Origin: Caenorhabditis remanei
Taxonomy: Eukaryota > Nematoda > Chromadorea > Rhabditida > Rhabditidae
DNA: 64,000 nt
Direction: 5' to 3'
Assembly (NCBI RefSeq): GCF_010183535.1
Contig: NC_071333.1
Location: 7,562,587-7,626,586 of the forward strand
Shown here in pieces: positions 46,316 through 56,800 of the stretch; position 1 is the first letter of the stretch, and every line of letters starts with the position of its first letter. Position numbers and translations under genes: made by a program. The notes beneath the pieces were generated by a model, which worked only from the letters and a program-made list of their open reading frames with translations, was not told the origin of the DNA and did no database searches.

Positions 46316-48157
46316 TCATGGTTGTGTTAGATTTTTCATTATCAGGAATTTTGTGCTTCTCTCTGTCAATAACACGAGCAGGCAATGATGGACCACTAAA
46401 AATACTGATTTTCTTGTTGTCAGTGAACGATTAATTGCTTGCACCCACGTTTCTTGAAAAGGTGAAGAACAAAACTCTTTCACTTCAATATCGGTGAATC
46501 CACTGGTGAGTGCAGTTTTCAGAATATTCTTTAGATATTCCTTCTCCTTGTTAAACAAAGGGTATTCCTTCACAATATTGTTAACAGCAAGTTCAATTTT
46601 ATCATTTATAATATTTCCTTCTGCGACTTTTTCATCACGCAGGCGCGTCATCATATTGTCCCAAGTGTGCTCAGTTTTGATGCAGTTTTCACCAGCACGT
46701 TGATTTTCATCTTGAGAACTGTTTCTGAATACTCGGAAAAAACTGTTAATAAAAACGTCGGCCCAAGACGTCACAACGTAGCTACGTAACCAATCGTTTT
46801 CTGCCTTGAGCTCTTGGTTTTTGGCTATGCGCTGCTCGTAGACGTGCTGAAAAAATGAATAATTTATCTTCTGTCATGGTCCAAAATGACTTACTTCAAG
46901 ATGACACTTAAAATACATTAAATGTAGCATTTCGTTGCAAAGTTGACGGTGTTTCTCTATTGATGGAGCTTTCAGCCACTCCTCCAAGAAAAATGTCCTG
47001 TTATTTGATAGATCGTAACGTAGAAAATATTCAGTAGCCATAAAATTGTAGAATGCCGGGTACATTGTCTGTAGATCTGTGTTGGCCATCAAGTTGAGGA
47101 CCTTAACGTTCATGTCACAGGCGTTTCTCGGAAAAACTTCCGCCTCCTTCCTACTATTAGTAGGGATTTGCGTAATCTCAGCTACCGATTCTCTAGAATT
47201 TTTCTTTTTCTTCTTATGAAGGTGAGCTATGGTCTGACAAGCAGCATTCTCGTGTGTGTGAGATTCTTTGAGAGATTGCTTTTCAATTGAACTGATCTGA
47301 TAACCGTTGCCCTCGACTCTGACGACGGTTGACCTGCCAAGAACATCAGGTGACAAGAATGGCTCACTGAAATCACACAATATTATTGAAAAAATATTGA
47401 AATGCTTGCACCGACTTTTTCTCAGCCGGTGTTGCAAAGAATCGCTCGAAATCCCCATCGTCCAACTCGATTAACACACGGGAGAATGCAATTTTCAGGC
47501 TATTCTTTAGATCTTGCGTTTCCTCCTTCAACAGAGTTCTTGCCGTAGCAATATTGTTGACGACGAGCTCAATCTCATCATCCACAAATTTTTGACGAGC
47601 CGTTTTCTCATTGCGCATGCGCGTCATCATGTGGATCCAAGTGTTATCCGTTATGTCGTAGTGTTTACGATCACTTTGATTTTCCACCGTTTCTTGAGAC
47701 TTGTCGTCGAGAACTCGAAGAAAGCTGGCCATAGATTTGTCAGAAATGGATAAGTTGACGGAATTCCGCAGTTGACTATTTTCCACAAAAAGATCTCTGT
47801 TCTCAATATTGCACTGTTCCATGTCGTGCTGAAAAATGCGAATCAGAAAACAGTTTTCTACTCTCAGTAACTACTCACCTTCAGAACGTCCTTGGAACAC
47901 ATCAAATGTAGCATTTCGTAAAAAAGTTGGCGATACTTCTCAACTGTAGGAAATCCTTCCATCTTAACATATCCCTTGTATTTCGATGGGTCGTAACATT
48001 TGAAATTGTGTGTAGAGATGAAGTTGTGAAACTGAGGATACATTCCTGCTGTATTTGGGTTAGCAATCATGTCATCAATAGTAACATTCATGATAAAGGT
48101 GTGATTTCTATCAAAGTTTTTTGGCTCCAAAAAGTTTGCATCAGTGTGATCCGACAT
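46316..48157 (-). CDS. Tandem-duplicated relative of the CCDC6-like N-terminal domain
   Basis: Exons 48157-47879, 47828-47416, 47366-46895 and 46846-46316 can be read as one 564-residue protein. Each half contains the same unit: a domain like that of the 34-36 kb gene (first half MNVTIDDMIANPNTAGMYPQ ... YEMLHLMCSK; second half MNVKVLNLMANTDLQTMYPA ... NEMLHLMYFK), an intron at the same place (K/E before the donor, H-[DV] after it), and a helical block with WIHMMTRMRNEK or WDNMMTRLRDEK. The CCDC6-type coil has been lost. The join at 47416/47366 needs a GTCGGT donor. If it is not used, the first half ends VQAFQYFFNNIV and the halves are two adjacent genes. The ATG at 48157 is chosen, but an acceptor at 48204 suggests upstream exons. 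Confidence 0.55.
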
Positions 48158-49320
48158 GATTACCAAGTTCGAATCTATCGAAAGTTGAATCAACCGTGAA
48201 GCACTGAAAACTAAAACAGATTATCCAAAGTGACGGGAGAAGTACAAAGACTGTAGCGGTGAATCGATTGAACGTCTTCGTATAACAGGATAAGTTTAAG
48301 ATTGATCACAAGTGTTGTAGCTCCTAGATAAGTGTGACCGGGAATGTGCTGAACATCAATGCCACAGGGTCATAGTCTCTATCAAAACTACAGTGTTTTC
48401 AAAATGTTTTTCATACATTCCGTTAAGCAACATTCCTCCCAAAGAATTCATGTTTTACGGAACTTACCTGATCTTGCAAACAATACCTGATCTTTCAAAC
48501 TTTGTCAGAGACATGAATGACAGGTCTAGAAATGAAGTCCAGATGTCAAAAAACAAATAACTATCCTAGGTTCATTGACAAAAATTACTAAAACTGTTTT
48601 CTGTTCTACTAGATACACCGATTTCTGAAACGCCATATTTCTCTTATTTTCGTGATTTTCGAGAACTATTTTAAAAGGTGAAACACGTGTTGTTTGACAT
48701 TTGGCAAAACTAACCAAAAAACTGTAGTAAAAGTGTTTCTAAAGATTGCGAAAAACTATATTATATTGAACAGTATTCTACGGTTTTATATCAGAAACTC
48801 AAGTTTCAAATCAATTTTGTGAATAAAAAATATGATCCCAAAAGAAGTGAATAGATCAATGATAAAATGGAAAAGAATTGATATCGGAGATAAACTAAAA
48901 CTGAATGAATATTGAAGATTGCCGATTTGACGAGTATATATAGCGGTTCCCAACTCAATCAATTTTATTGCCGAGAAGGCACACAGAATAGGATGAGAAA
49001 TTTCAGAAAAAAGAACCATAAAATTTATATGATCTGTGGTGGACCGAACATAAAACACTGTATTCAAATTCAACAATATTTTTATGAATCTTGGGATCTT
49101 CCGCGTGGTTACTGTCCTATCCAAGTTTTGAATGGACTCAACAGGGAGTATAAAATTTAGAAAAATGGAGATTCACACAAAAAGTTATTATCAAGTTTAA
49201 AAATTGTACAAACTCGCTTGAAAATTTTTTTGATAATTATCCGGTGCCGACTGTACGGTTTTGCCACGGTTTTCGAGATCAAAAGATGAGAATCGTTATG
49301 CATTTTGGTCCGTTCACTTT

Positions 49321-49455
49321 TCATTTCTTCGGTTTCATACGGATATATACCATATTGGAGCGATGATCTCTCTTCGGAATACGACAGGAGCTGGTACTGC
49401 GTGACGCTTGTCCACTGCTCATGTCCTCCATGATTCTGTCGAATGGATCCGACAT
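49321..49455 (-). CDS. Small ORF, 44 residues, possible exon
   Basis: After a TTTTCAG acceptor followed by CACT, ATG opens MSDPFDRIMEDMSSGQASRS and continues through SSCRIPKRDH to MKPKK and stop. The acidic-to-basic Ser-rich composition looks coding. It lies about 1.1 kb upstream of the tandem-duplicated gene on the same strand and could be its first exon, but I could not find a phase-compatible donor. It may also be an independent micropeptide or chance. Confidence 0.28.
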   Translation of the reverse strand: MSDPFDRIMEDMSSGQASRSTSSCRIPKRDHRSNMVYIRMKPKK

Positions 49456-49640
49456 AGTGCTGAAAAATCAAAATTATAAGACATGTGAGTAATTTGACGG
49501 CATACAAGTTACGAATGACAGGAACGAACGAGAGAAAATCAAAGAGAAATCGAAAAGAAAAATGAGGAGTTTTATGAAACATGGCGCCACGTGGAAAGAC
49601 GTTTTATGGACGTTTTCACGGAAGGGGCGTTGAATTTTCA

Positions 49641-50278
49641 GCGAGGAAAATGATGCTGCAAAAGAGTCAAATTTGAGATTTTTCTATGAGAAAGAGATGT
49701 GGAAGCAGCGATTCAAACTGTCGAGTATTGAGAAACGAACGCCGGAACAGGAACAGGAAAAAATAATTGCACGGAACAAAAAGCAGCTGATGATTCTAGA
49801 AGAAAATGAGAAGCAGTTGAAGAACCTTATTATTTGGTTGAGAAGACAGGAGATAAGTTTGGAGAAGGTGACACATAATGAGACACGTCTTCAGTTGAAT
49901 GAACTGAGTAGGGCTTACAGTGAACAGCCAATAGAACGGAATGCGCCGATGGTCCCCAAAAGAAGATTGACACCGAATGAGATTCTGATGCGGATAATCA
50001 AAAGATTGGAGGTTCCAGTGGTAGCTTTGTTGGAAATTCAAAAATTATATATAAACCAGCCTGGCTGCCGCGCCTTCGGCGCTTCATCCGGCTGGCCTCT
50101 CCCTATTTACGTGTTCTTCTTCTCAGAAATGTGTCCGCGTGGCCGACTGGACCAAGGCGGCGGGGTCTGCGCAAAGAGAGCAAGTTCGATTTTGGGCTCG
50201 GCCGCCTTTCTTTCTCATTTCTCAAAATTTGCGGACATTGGGATAGATGGACAAACCCCACATGCGTTTTATATATAA
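49641..50278 (+). pseudogene. Broken W-K-x-R coiled-coil gene running into a repeat
   Basis: After the acceptor at 49640 the frame reads EENDAAKESNLRFFYEKEMW-KQRF and continues as a charged coiled coil (EEQEKIIARNKKQL type) to about VVALLEIQKL at 50047. The W-K-x-R motif and helical character match the three genes at 51.3-54.4 kb. Beyond this the frame enters a GC-rich tRNA-like repeat (Gly/Arg/Pro-rich translation) until a stop at 50276. The upstream frame is closed by TGA at 49631 and no first exon was found. I interpret it as a truncated relative with its 3' end replaced by a repeat. Confidence 0.45.
50133..50205 (+). repeat. tRNA-derived (Leu/Ser-like) repeat element
   Basis: TGGCCGACTGG at 50140-50150 matches the A-box of Leu/Ser tRNAs. 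Thirty-four bases later AGTTCGATT resembles a B-box and T-loop. The seven bases before the A-box (GTCCGCG) pair at five of seven positions with CTCGGCC at 50197-50203. Stems of the T-arm are poorly conserved. The element is therefore a decayed tRNA or SINE-like copy, and the GC-rich DNA just upstream (50060-50100) may belong to the same unit. Confidence 0.45.
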
Positions 50279-51267
50279 GAATGATTACGTATTTTCAGTT
50301 GGATATAACGGAGTAATTCTTCGATTCTGTTCTCTCAAATTTCTCAACTTCTCACCCTGTTGTAAATTCCGTGAATTCACAACTATGTAGTAATCGAAGC
50401 ACTATAAACTTAAAACTTATGAATCTGGAAAAGAATTCAAAACAGTAAAAGGAGTAAAACTCCATCCTTCTAACCTCTTTTTTCAGACTCAACGACGTCA
50501 TTTACCTGAAGTCAACGTCTAGTGCCGTTCCTGTCGCTGTCCTGCTGCATCCTCGCCCTACCGTACTGGAAAGTCTGCGTCTCTATTTTTTCTCTCCATG
50601 TGAACGCGCGGTCGCTCTTGCCGGGATTTTCGAATCATGACGATGATTTTTAATTTCCTTTTTCTGTCCCTTTTAGTTTCTATGTTTTCTTCAATTTAAT
50701 AATCTAAATTTAATATAATTAATTGGCTCATTTAATGTAATTTTCCCTCATTTCGTTAGCAATTCATAGAAAATCCACGGGCAACATGGCCCATTTACTA
50801 GCCTAAAATTTATATAAAAGCAGTTGCGATTCTTTGTTACGAACTCTTCGCCCAATTTTTTCATTTAAAATCCAGCTATTCGCCTACTTGAAACGTCATC
50901 GCCTCGATGAATTTTCACTGCAATTCTGCTCCAAAAAACCTCTCTCCTCGCCCGCGCTTAGTGACGAGGAGACGCAGACATTGCAACAGAAACTGGGTGT
51001 CCATTGATCAATTTCCTTGCAATTTTTTTTCCAGGTTTCTCCTCATTCTACTGCCCGTGAAACTCTTCGAACCGCTTTTTTTATAATTTTGTTAGATTTA
51101 TTCGCCTATCATTGAATAAATTTAGATTTCTTTTTAACTGTTTTCCTTTTTTGTCTATTTAATAATGGTTCTCTCCGTTAGCTATCCCTTTTAAAGAGGC
51201 TTTTTGTGTCATTTTATTCTATAAAAATTAACTTTAATTGATTTATTTCAGAAGAGTCAATCAATTG
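50279..51267. other. Intergenic region before the coiled-coil gene cluster
   Basis: About 1 kb without an accepted ORF. It contains an 11-bp inverted pair, GTCTGCGTCTC near 50573 and GAGACGCAGAC near 50970, about 390 bp apart, possibly the remains of an inverted-repeat transposon. A TATATAAAAG stretch near 50.81 kb could be a core promoter element for the downstream cluster. Confidence 0.4.
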
Positions 51268-52094
51268 ATGAGGAAGTGTACAAATCTTCCAAAATATAAA
51301 AGAAAAGAAGTCTATATGCAAAACTTAAAAGGAACGAGGGAGAAGAACAAAGAGCTGGAAAAAGAAGAAGAAACGATGAATCCGACAACGCCGAGCTCTG
51401 AGTCGAGAGATCCGGCGGTGTCATTACCTCCAAGAGATCCTCAACCGTATATGGTGAGAGTTCCGAAAAAGACGCTTCGAGTTGTGGAGAACGCGCCGGT
51501 GGCTTCATTAGAGACGGCATCCAAAGGTCCCCTCCCTCCGAATAATCCAAGGAAACGGCAGCTAAGATATTCTTCGCCACCACAAGAAACTGCCAAGGAA
51601 CGACAGCAACAACGAGTTAACGATGAGCTCCGACGAAAACATTCGGAAGAAATACTCGTATGGAAGGAGAGATTTGAGAGATCACAAGCTGAGAGGAAGT
51701 CACTGGAACGACGAATGTATCGACAGGCACAAGAGTTTCAGGAGAGATTCGATGAGACTGTTGACAATATTTCGTGGAAAGAACGATACGCGCATTTGGA
51801 AAATTTCTGTCGAACATGTAAAGGAGAAAATATAAATTTGAAGGTGGAATTGAATGGAATCAAGAAAGAAATGGATAAACGGGAGAAGGAGATCACTGAG
51901 CTTCAGTTGGATTTGGCCTATGTTAGATCGCTGTGCCCGTAAGTTTTTGAACGATTTTCCCTTATTCCCACCCCGAAATCTATTATTTCAGAATGCCAAT
52001 ACCACCGAGAGTCAAGAAACAAAGAAAGCCGAGAAAGCCGAAACTGCTGTCACCACTGCCACCACCACTGTCTCCATCTGCTATCAACTTGTAA
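51268..52094 (+). CDS. Coiled-coil protein with W-K-x-R motifs (cluster gene 1)
   Basis: Exons 51268-51938 and 51992-52094 give 257 residues when the first ATG after the acceptor at 51251 is used (MRKCTNLPKYKRKEV); ATGs at 51316 and 51376 are alternatives. The order is a basic and glutamate-rich start, a Pro/Ser-rich linker (NPTTPSSESRDP), a long coiled coil containing VWKERFERSQAERK and a second SWKERYAHLEN, and a basic Pro-rich tail (PRVKKQRKPRKPKLLSP). No known domain is recognised. The next gene starts 204 bp downstream, typical of operon spacing. Confidence 0.68.
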
Positions 52095-52297
52095 TATACA
52101 TAATTCGATTTATATACTTTTGTTTTCATTTTTCAACTGTAATCGATTCTCGATAATTTAGTTTTGTTAAAATTCATTCAAAAATCTGATATTTTTGAAA
52201 TTTACTTCGCGAAAGTAATGCAGTTTCAATCAGTTTTCAATTCTTAAATTAGTTTTCAGATCTCTTCAAAAAGCATGCCACGAGCCAAAAAGCAAAA

Positions 52298-53006
52298 ATG
52301 ACTTCGATTCAAAATCTGAAGAAATCGAGAGAAGCACTACTCGCGAAGAGGGATTATCAAAAAAGGGAAAAAGAAGATAAAATGAATGCGATGCAATTCC
52401 AACTTGACGGAGCTCTCCGAGAAAATGAACGACTTCGAAAAATGAATCAAGAGTTGAAAAGCCAGCGTGATCAGTTGAAACGAGAGAATGAAACTCTCCG
52501 ATTCGCAGACCCAGTCGATCTTCGACATTGGAAGTGCCGATGTATTAATGCTGAGAAGAAATGGACGGTTCAGCAGCATCTGGCTAAAAATGAGAAAGCA
52601 ACTACGAAACAAGATCTGAAATCTATAAAAAACGCGTTGGCTATTGAGAGGAGAGCACATCAGGAGACGAAGATTGCCCTTGCGTATTATAGGAATCAGG
52701 AGAAAATTAGGAGGTGATCTTAACTTTTCAAGTTTTCTCAATGAAATTTATATTTCCAGCTTCCAATCACACCCGGCAACTCATGGTAGACCTGTACGAA
52801 TGATACGAGACCCGGTGAACACTCCAGAAGAGGCTCAAAGCTCAACTTTCAATTCAATTTTGATGAATATGGCTGCTCGAATTACGCCCCCGGATACAGA
52901 TGAATCACATACAGATACATCACATAAAGAGAAGAAACCTGAAACTTTAGCTCAAATTGTGGTTAAAGAGGAGGAGAAACCAGAAACATGTAGATTCCTG
53001 TTGTAA
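52298..53006 (+). CDS. Coiled-coil protein with W-K-x-R-like motif (cluster gene 2)
   Basis: Exons 52298-52713 and 52760-53006 give 220 residues. The N-terminal two-thirds is a coiled coil (ALRENERLRKMNQELKSQRD) followed by RHWKCRCINAEKKW, which aligns with the W-K-x-R segment of genes 1 and 3. A conserved ending (IALAYYRNQEK) resembles DLAYVRS of gene 1. The C-terminal third is Thr/Ser/Glu-rich and disordered. A TTTTCAG acceptor lies 38 bp upstream of the ATG, and a nearer ATG in another frame (52275) is followed by a stop. Intron position relative to the coil is the same as in gene 1. Confidence 0.68.
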
Positions 53007-53201
53007 AAATGCACTTTTTGTACTTAAATAATGAAGCTTTTTTATATTGGCTTCTCAATTTTCTTTTCAACTTCCATTGATTTGTCTGCTTTCAATAGCC
53101 ATTCCTCTCATCTCTGGCGCCCCTCCGACGCCACAATGGAAACGTGCCCCGTTGATATTTGTCGCTCCTGTTCCTAAATTGCATTATTTTGTTATAGAAA
53201 A

Positions 53202-54378
53202 ATGGCTCCAATAACAAAACGAGTAAAGGCGGCACGTCACAATGGATGTGGAGATTGTCCCAGTGCAAACAGAGTAAAAGAGCTGTCATCGGAAGTGGCG
53301 GCTCTAAAAGCTGAAATAAAAGCTTTGAAATCAGAAAACGAAGAGCTGAAATCAGATAAACGACAGCAAGAAGAGTTGAATAATCGATTTCCCGAGTTGT
53401 TGGCAGTTTGGAGAACTCGTTACGAGGAGGCGATGGACAAACATTTGAATAAAGTGCTGATGCGTGGCGGTGACGTGTTCATTCCGATGGGTGTGCATTT
53501 ACGAGAAATGAAGACAATTGAAACGTGGAAACGGAGACACGACGCAGAACAGACACTGAGAAAACGACTGGAAGGATTCATTGAGAAGTTTAAGAAGAAT
53601 AATAATGAGTTGAGAAGAGACTACGAGACACAGGAGAAGGCTTTCAAGAAGGCAAAGAAAATGTTGGCGATTTTGATGCCGGATAAGCCGAAGAGCTCGA
53701 GCTACGAGGATGATGATACAGAAGATACAGAAGTAATACCGAAAAGGTAGGGAACAAAAAGAAAAATTAACACTTTAAAATGTATTTTTTTTAGAGAAGA
53801 CACTCCGTCAACCACTCTGGAAGGTCTGGAAATAATACCAAAAAGGTAAAAACTAAATTTCTTTTTATATCTTCTCAATTTTTGCTGTTTTTTCTTAAAA
53901 AAACACTTTTTTCTTATCAAAATTTCAATTATCAAGCAAATTTTCTCATTTTTGCCTGAATATTCCTGTTTTTGCTATTATCGTAAAAATACTAAATTTC
54001 AGTACAAAAAGTGATTTTTCCCCGGTTTTCCATTAAAAAATCTTGCAATTTCCCATTTTTATCCAAGTTTTCACATTTATCAATTGAGAAAACACCCAAT
54101 ATTCATTTTTCTTTTTCAGAGAAGACATTCCGCCGTTAATCCCTGCGAATAGTCTGGAAATGATACCAAAACGGTAAATAAGAAATAAAAAATTTATTTT
54201 TAAAACATTCAATTTCAGAGAAGAACAGACCATAGAAAAATTAATGAATGTGAAAGAAGAACAATTTGAAGAATGGTATCAACCAGCTGTCAAAATGGAA
54301 ATAGAAGATTTCGATTTCACACAGAATCCAGAAGCCTCCACGTCGTCATCACTCAATTTAACTTTAAATTTTCCATAA
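53202..54378 (+). CDS. Coiled-coil protein with duplicated IPKR exons (cluster gene 3)
   Basis: Exons 53202-53746, 53795-53845, 54120-54173 and 54219-54378 give 269 residues. After a basic start (MAPITKRVKAARHNGCGDCP) comes a coiled coil (LSSEVAALKAEIKALKSENE) with VWRTRYEEAMD and TWKRRHDAEQT, related to genes 1 and 2, and a family-like KKMLAILMP. Exon 1 ends EDTEDTEVIPKR; exon 2 encodes EDTPSTTLEGLEIIPKR; exon 3 encodes EDIPPLIPANSLEMIPKR. All three junctions are phase 2, so the 51- and 54-bp exons are tandem duplicates of the same unit. The C-terminus is acidic. The gene starts 195 bp after gene 2. Confidence 0.7.
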
Positions 54379-54863
54379 AAGTGATTTTTCTTACTTCTCA
54401 ATTAAATTGCATCCTGAATGAAACCACAACCTTCTCCTTAAACCCGGTTCAATTTTCACTAAAACGTTGCGCTATACGGAGTCTCTTGGGGCGCGATTGC
54501 ATACCAGTTAGCGGCATCTAGTGGTCCATAGAGATATATATTCTCTTAAAATGGCTAGCTAGGATACATTGCAATTTGGACAAGAAACACAGAAAAAGTA
54601 GGAATATTTTGAAATTAAAAATTTTAAAACTTTGAAATTCAGAAAATCAAAGATGATGTTCGCACCGGAAGACAATCTCAAAATTATTGAGAAAAAATAT
54701 TTAAAATATGACCGGTTTGAGATTTTAAATGAAGGAGATGTTGGGATAGGAACATGCGGAGAAGAGTCTCTATTATAAATTTGTGCTTTTTTTGTACATT
54801 TTAGTCGACTAGAATAACTCGATTTTGGACAAGCAACCGATTTTCTCAAAAATAACTATTTAC

Positions 54864-56258
54864 CTTCCAGATTCCGGAACATCTTGTCTCCAAACCTTCA
54901 CTTCACCAGTTTCGATGTCAAAACAAAACTCCAAATCGCAAAAAAGTTCACTATTGTGCTAAACGGTGACTGAACAAGTCATGGGACTTGGTGTTCTATT
55001 CGAATGGATCTCTCGATGAATTCTCGTGGAAACCGCTTTTTTCGATATCCTGTACTTCTTCGATTTCATATGAAATGTTCGTCTCGTTGACCACATTGAA
55101 ACGAACATTAACGTCTTCTGAAAATGGGAATAAGAAAACGTGAAGAGTGAAGTCGGATGAGGTTTCAGATGCTCATTCATGAAATCACTTCAAGAAATGA
55201 TCAGTTAAACTGTGACGACTTCCAATCGAAATTTGATGGCGGAATTGAGAAGTGAGAGACAAATAGATAAGAAATTCCAAAGAATAACGGAGTGAAACAC
55301 TATCTGAAAGGACTGAAAAGTCTGATCTGATTAATCTCACCTTTCAGCAGTAACTTCTGAAACTCCTGCAACACAGATAATTTTTGAACTACCATTCAAG
55401 TGGATAGCTTCTACGAAAATACCTTTAAGGACCTGATCGAAAGTGTTTACGAGATTCTTGTTATCTCTAACAGCTTTCTCTACTTCAGCAACTTCCTGGG
55501 CGTTGTAGTCAGGTCCACTCGAATCGCCACCACTTTGACGGGAGTCATACGAATCGCGTCTTCCTCTGCTTTCATCGCGACCTCCACAGCTACCACGAGA
55601 TTCATTTCTTCTATATCCTCCAATTTCTTGAATCACTTCTAACTCCATAGCTTCCACGGGAGTCTCTCGAGTCGTTTCGATCCCACCATAACCTCCTACG
55701 AGAACTTCCTCCATATCCACCTACACCTACTCCTCTACTCTTTGCATACTTGTTAATGACATACTTGAGAACCGAAGGGTTTCTGTGGAACGGTGAGTGC
55801 TTGGTGTCAATTTTTATCCACATCTCGTTAGAACCATTTCGACTTTCCACCAAACGAGCGGATTTCAGATGTTGCATCCGGTTCAGAATTGGGTGAATCG
55901 CGAAGTGGGAATGTGGCATTTCCGAATCGGTAGAATTCGTTGTTGTTCAACTTCTGTGAAGTGAAAATCTCCACACATCTTGTCAACTTCTTTGGAGAAC
56001 AAAGCTTCTTTTTCATCTGATCCAGTGTATACGCCAGCTGGAACATACAATGCGGCTGCACAGTCATAAGCCACCACGTGGTACGATTGGTTACTGAAGA
56101 GTTCTTCTCATGGAACTTTCTCATGATGAGGTGTTGAGCGCAGCTGTAGAAGTTTTCGCGTAAGAAATTTCAATCCACTCTTTGAAACATTTAAATAGCA
56201 GATCTCACCATTATACATATTCATTTTCACAATTGGAACGTCTCTTTTTCCGAAAACT
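54864..56258 (-). pseudogene. Frameshifted pseudogene resembling a worm Argonaute N-terminal region
   Basis: Reading the minus strand, short exons and shifted frames show coherent pieces: KRDVPIVKMNMYN (56258-56209), RENFYSCAQHLIMRKFHEKN, then one base out of frame YHVVAYDCAAALYVPAGVYT and KEVDKMCGDFHF, then another frame shift to RNPSVLKYVINKYAKS followed by Gly/Arg/Ser-rich sequence, then a third shift to SGPDYNAQEVAEVEKAVRDN. Farther on, DVNVRFNVVNETNISYEIEE is interrupted by TAG, and FDIETGEVKVWRQDVPESG ends at 54864. The 'HVVAYDCAAALYVPAGVYTG' piece recalls the N-domain of nematode WAGO Argonautes, but I cannot verify this. Three or more frame changes plus a stop mark it as non-functional. 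No PAZ or PIWI domain follows. Confidence 0.5.
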
Positions 56259-56800
56259 ACAAATATTTCATTTTTCTACCAAGAAATAGAATTAGATTAC
56301 ATCCAAGGGCTGTTTTCATCAAAAGACTCTTTCTCCCTCTATCTCTCACATCAACAACTTTTCAGGACCTCGCAAGATTTTTTGTGGAATCCAGCAATCC
56401 AATTTTGTGTCAAAATATGCAACGCGTACTGGGTTTTTTCCAGATAATTTTGTGTTTTTTTTGAAAGTCACAAGTTTTTTGCAGTGTTTTCTTTTTATTT
56501 CACGCAGTACAATACAGATTTTTGATAGTGAAGAATAGTTTGATTTAGTTCTCATGTTTTTCTCATTTATATTCTTGTTCTGTTGTTGTTGTGTGCATGA
56601 AAGAGGAAGGAGAGTTCTCCGGATTTCGAAAAAAGAATCAGAGATAGAGATAGCGTGTCTGCATTGCTTAATAGACTCTCCGGAAACAGGACTACGAAAC
56701 TCCCCTCTAAAGCTTCTCCAGACACAACAATACCAAATACTCTCCTTCTGCAGCATTTTCTATACAATCTCATTATTTTCAGTTTTCAGTTTATCCTCAA

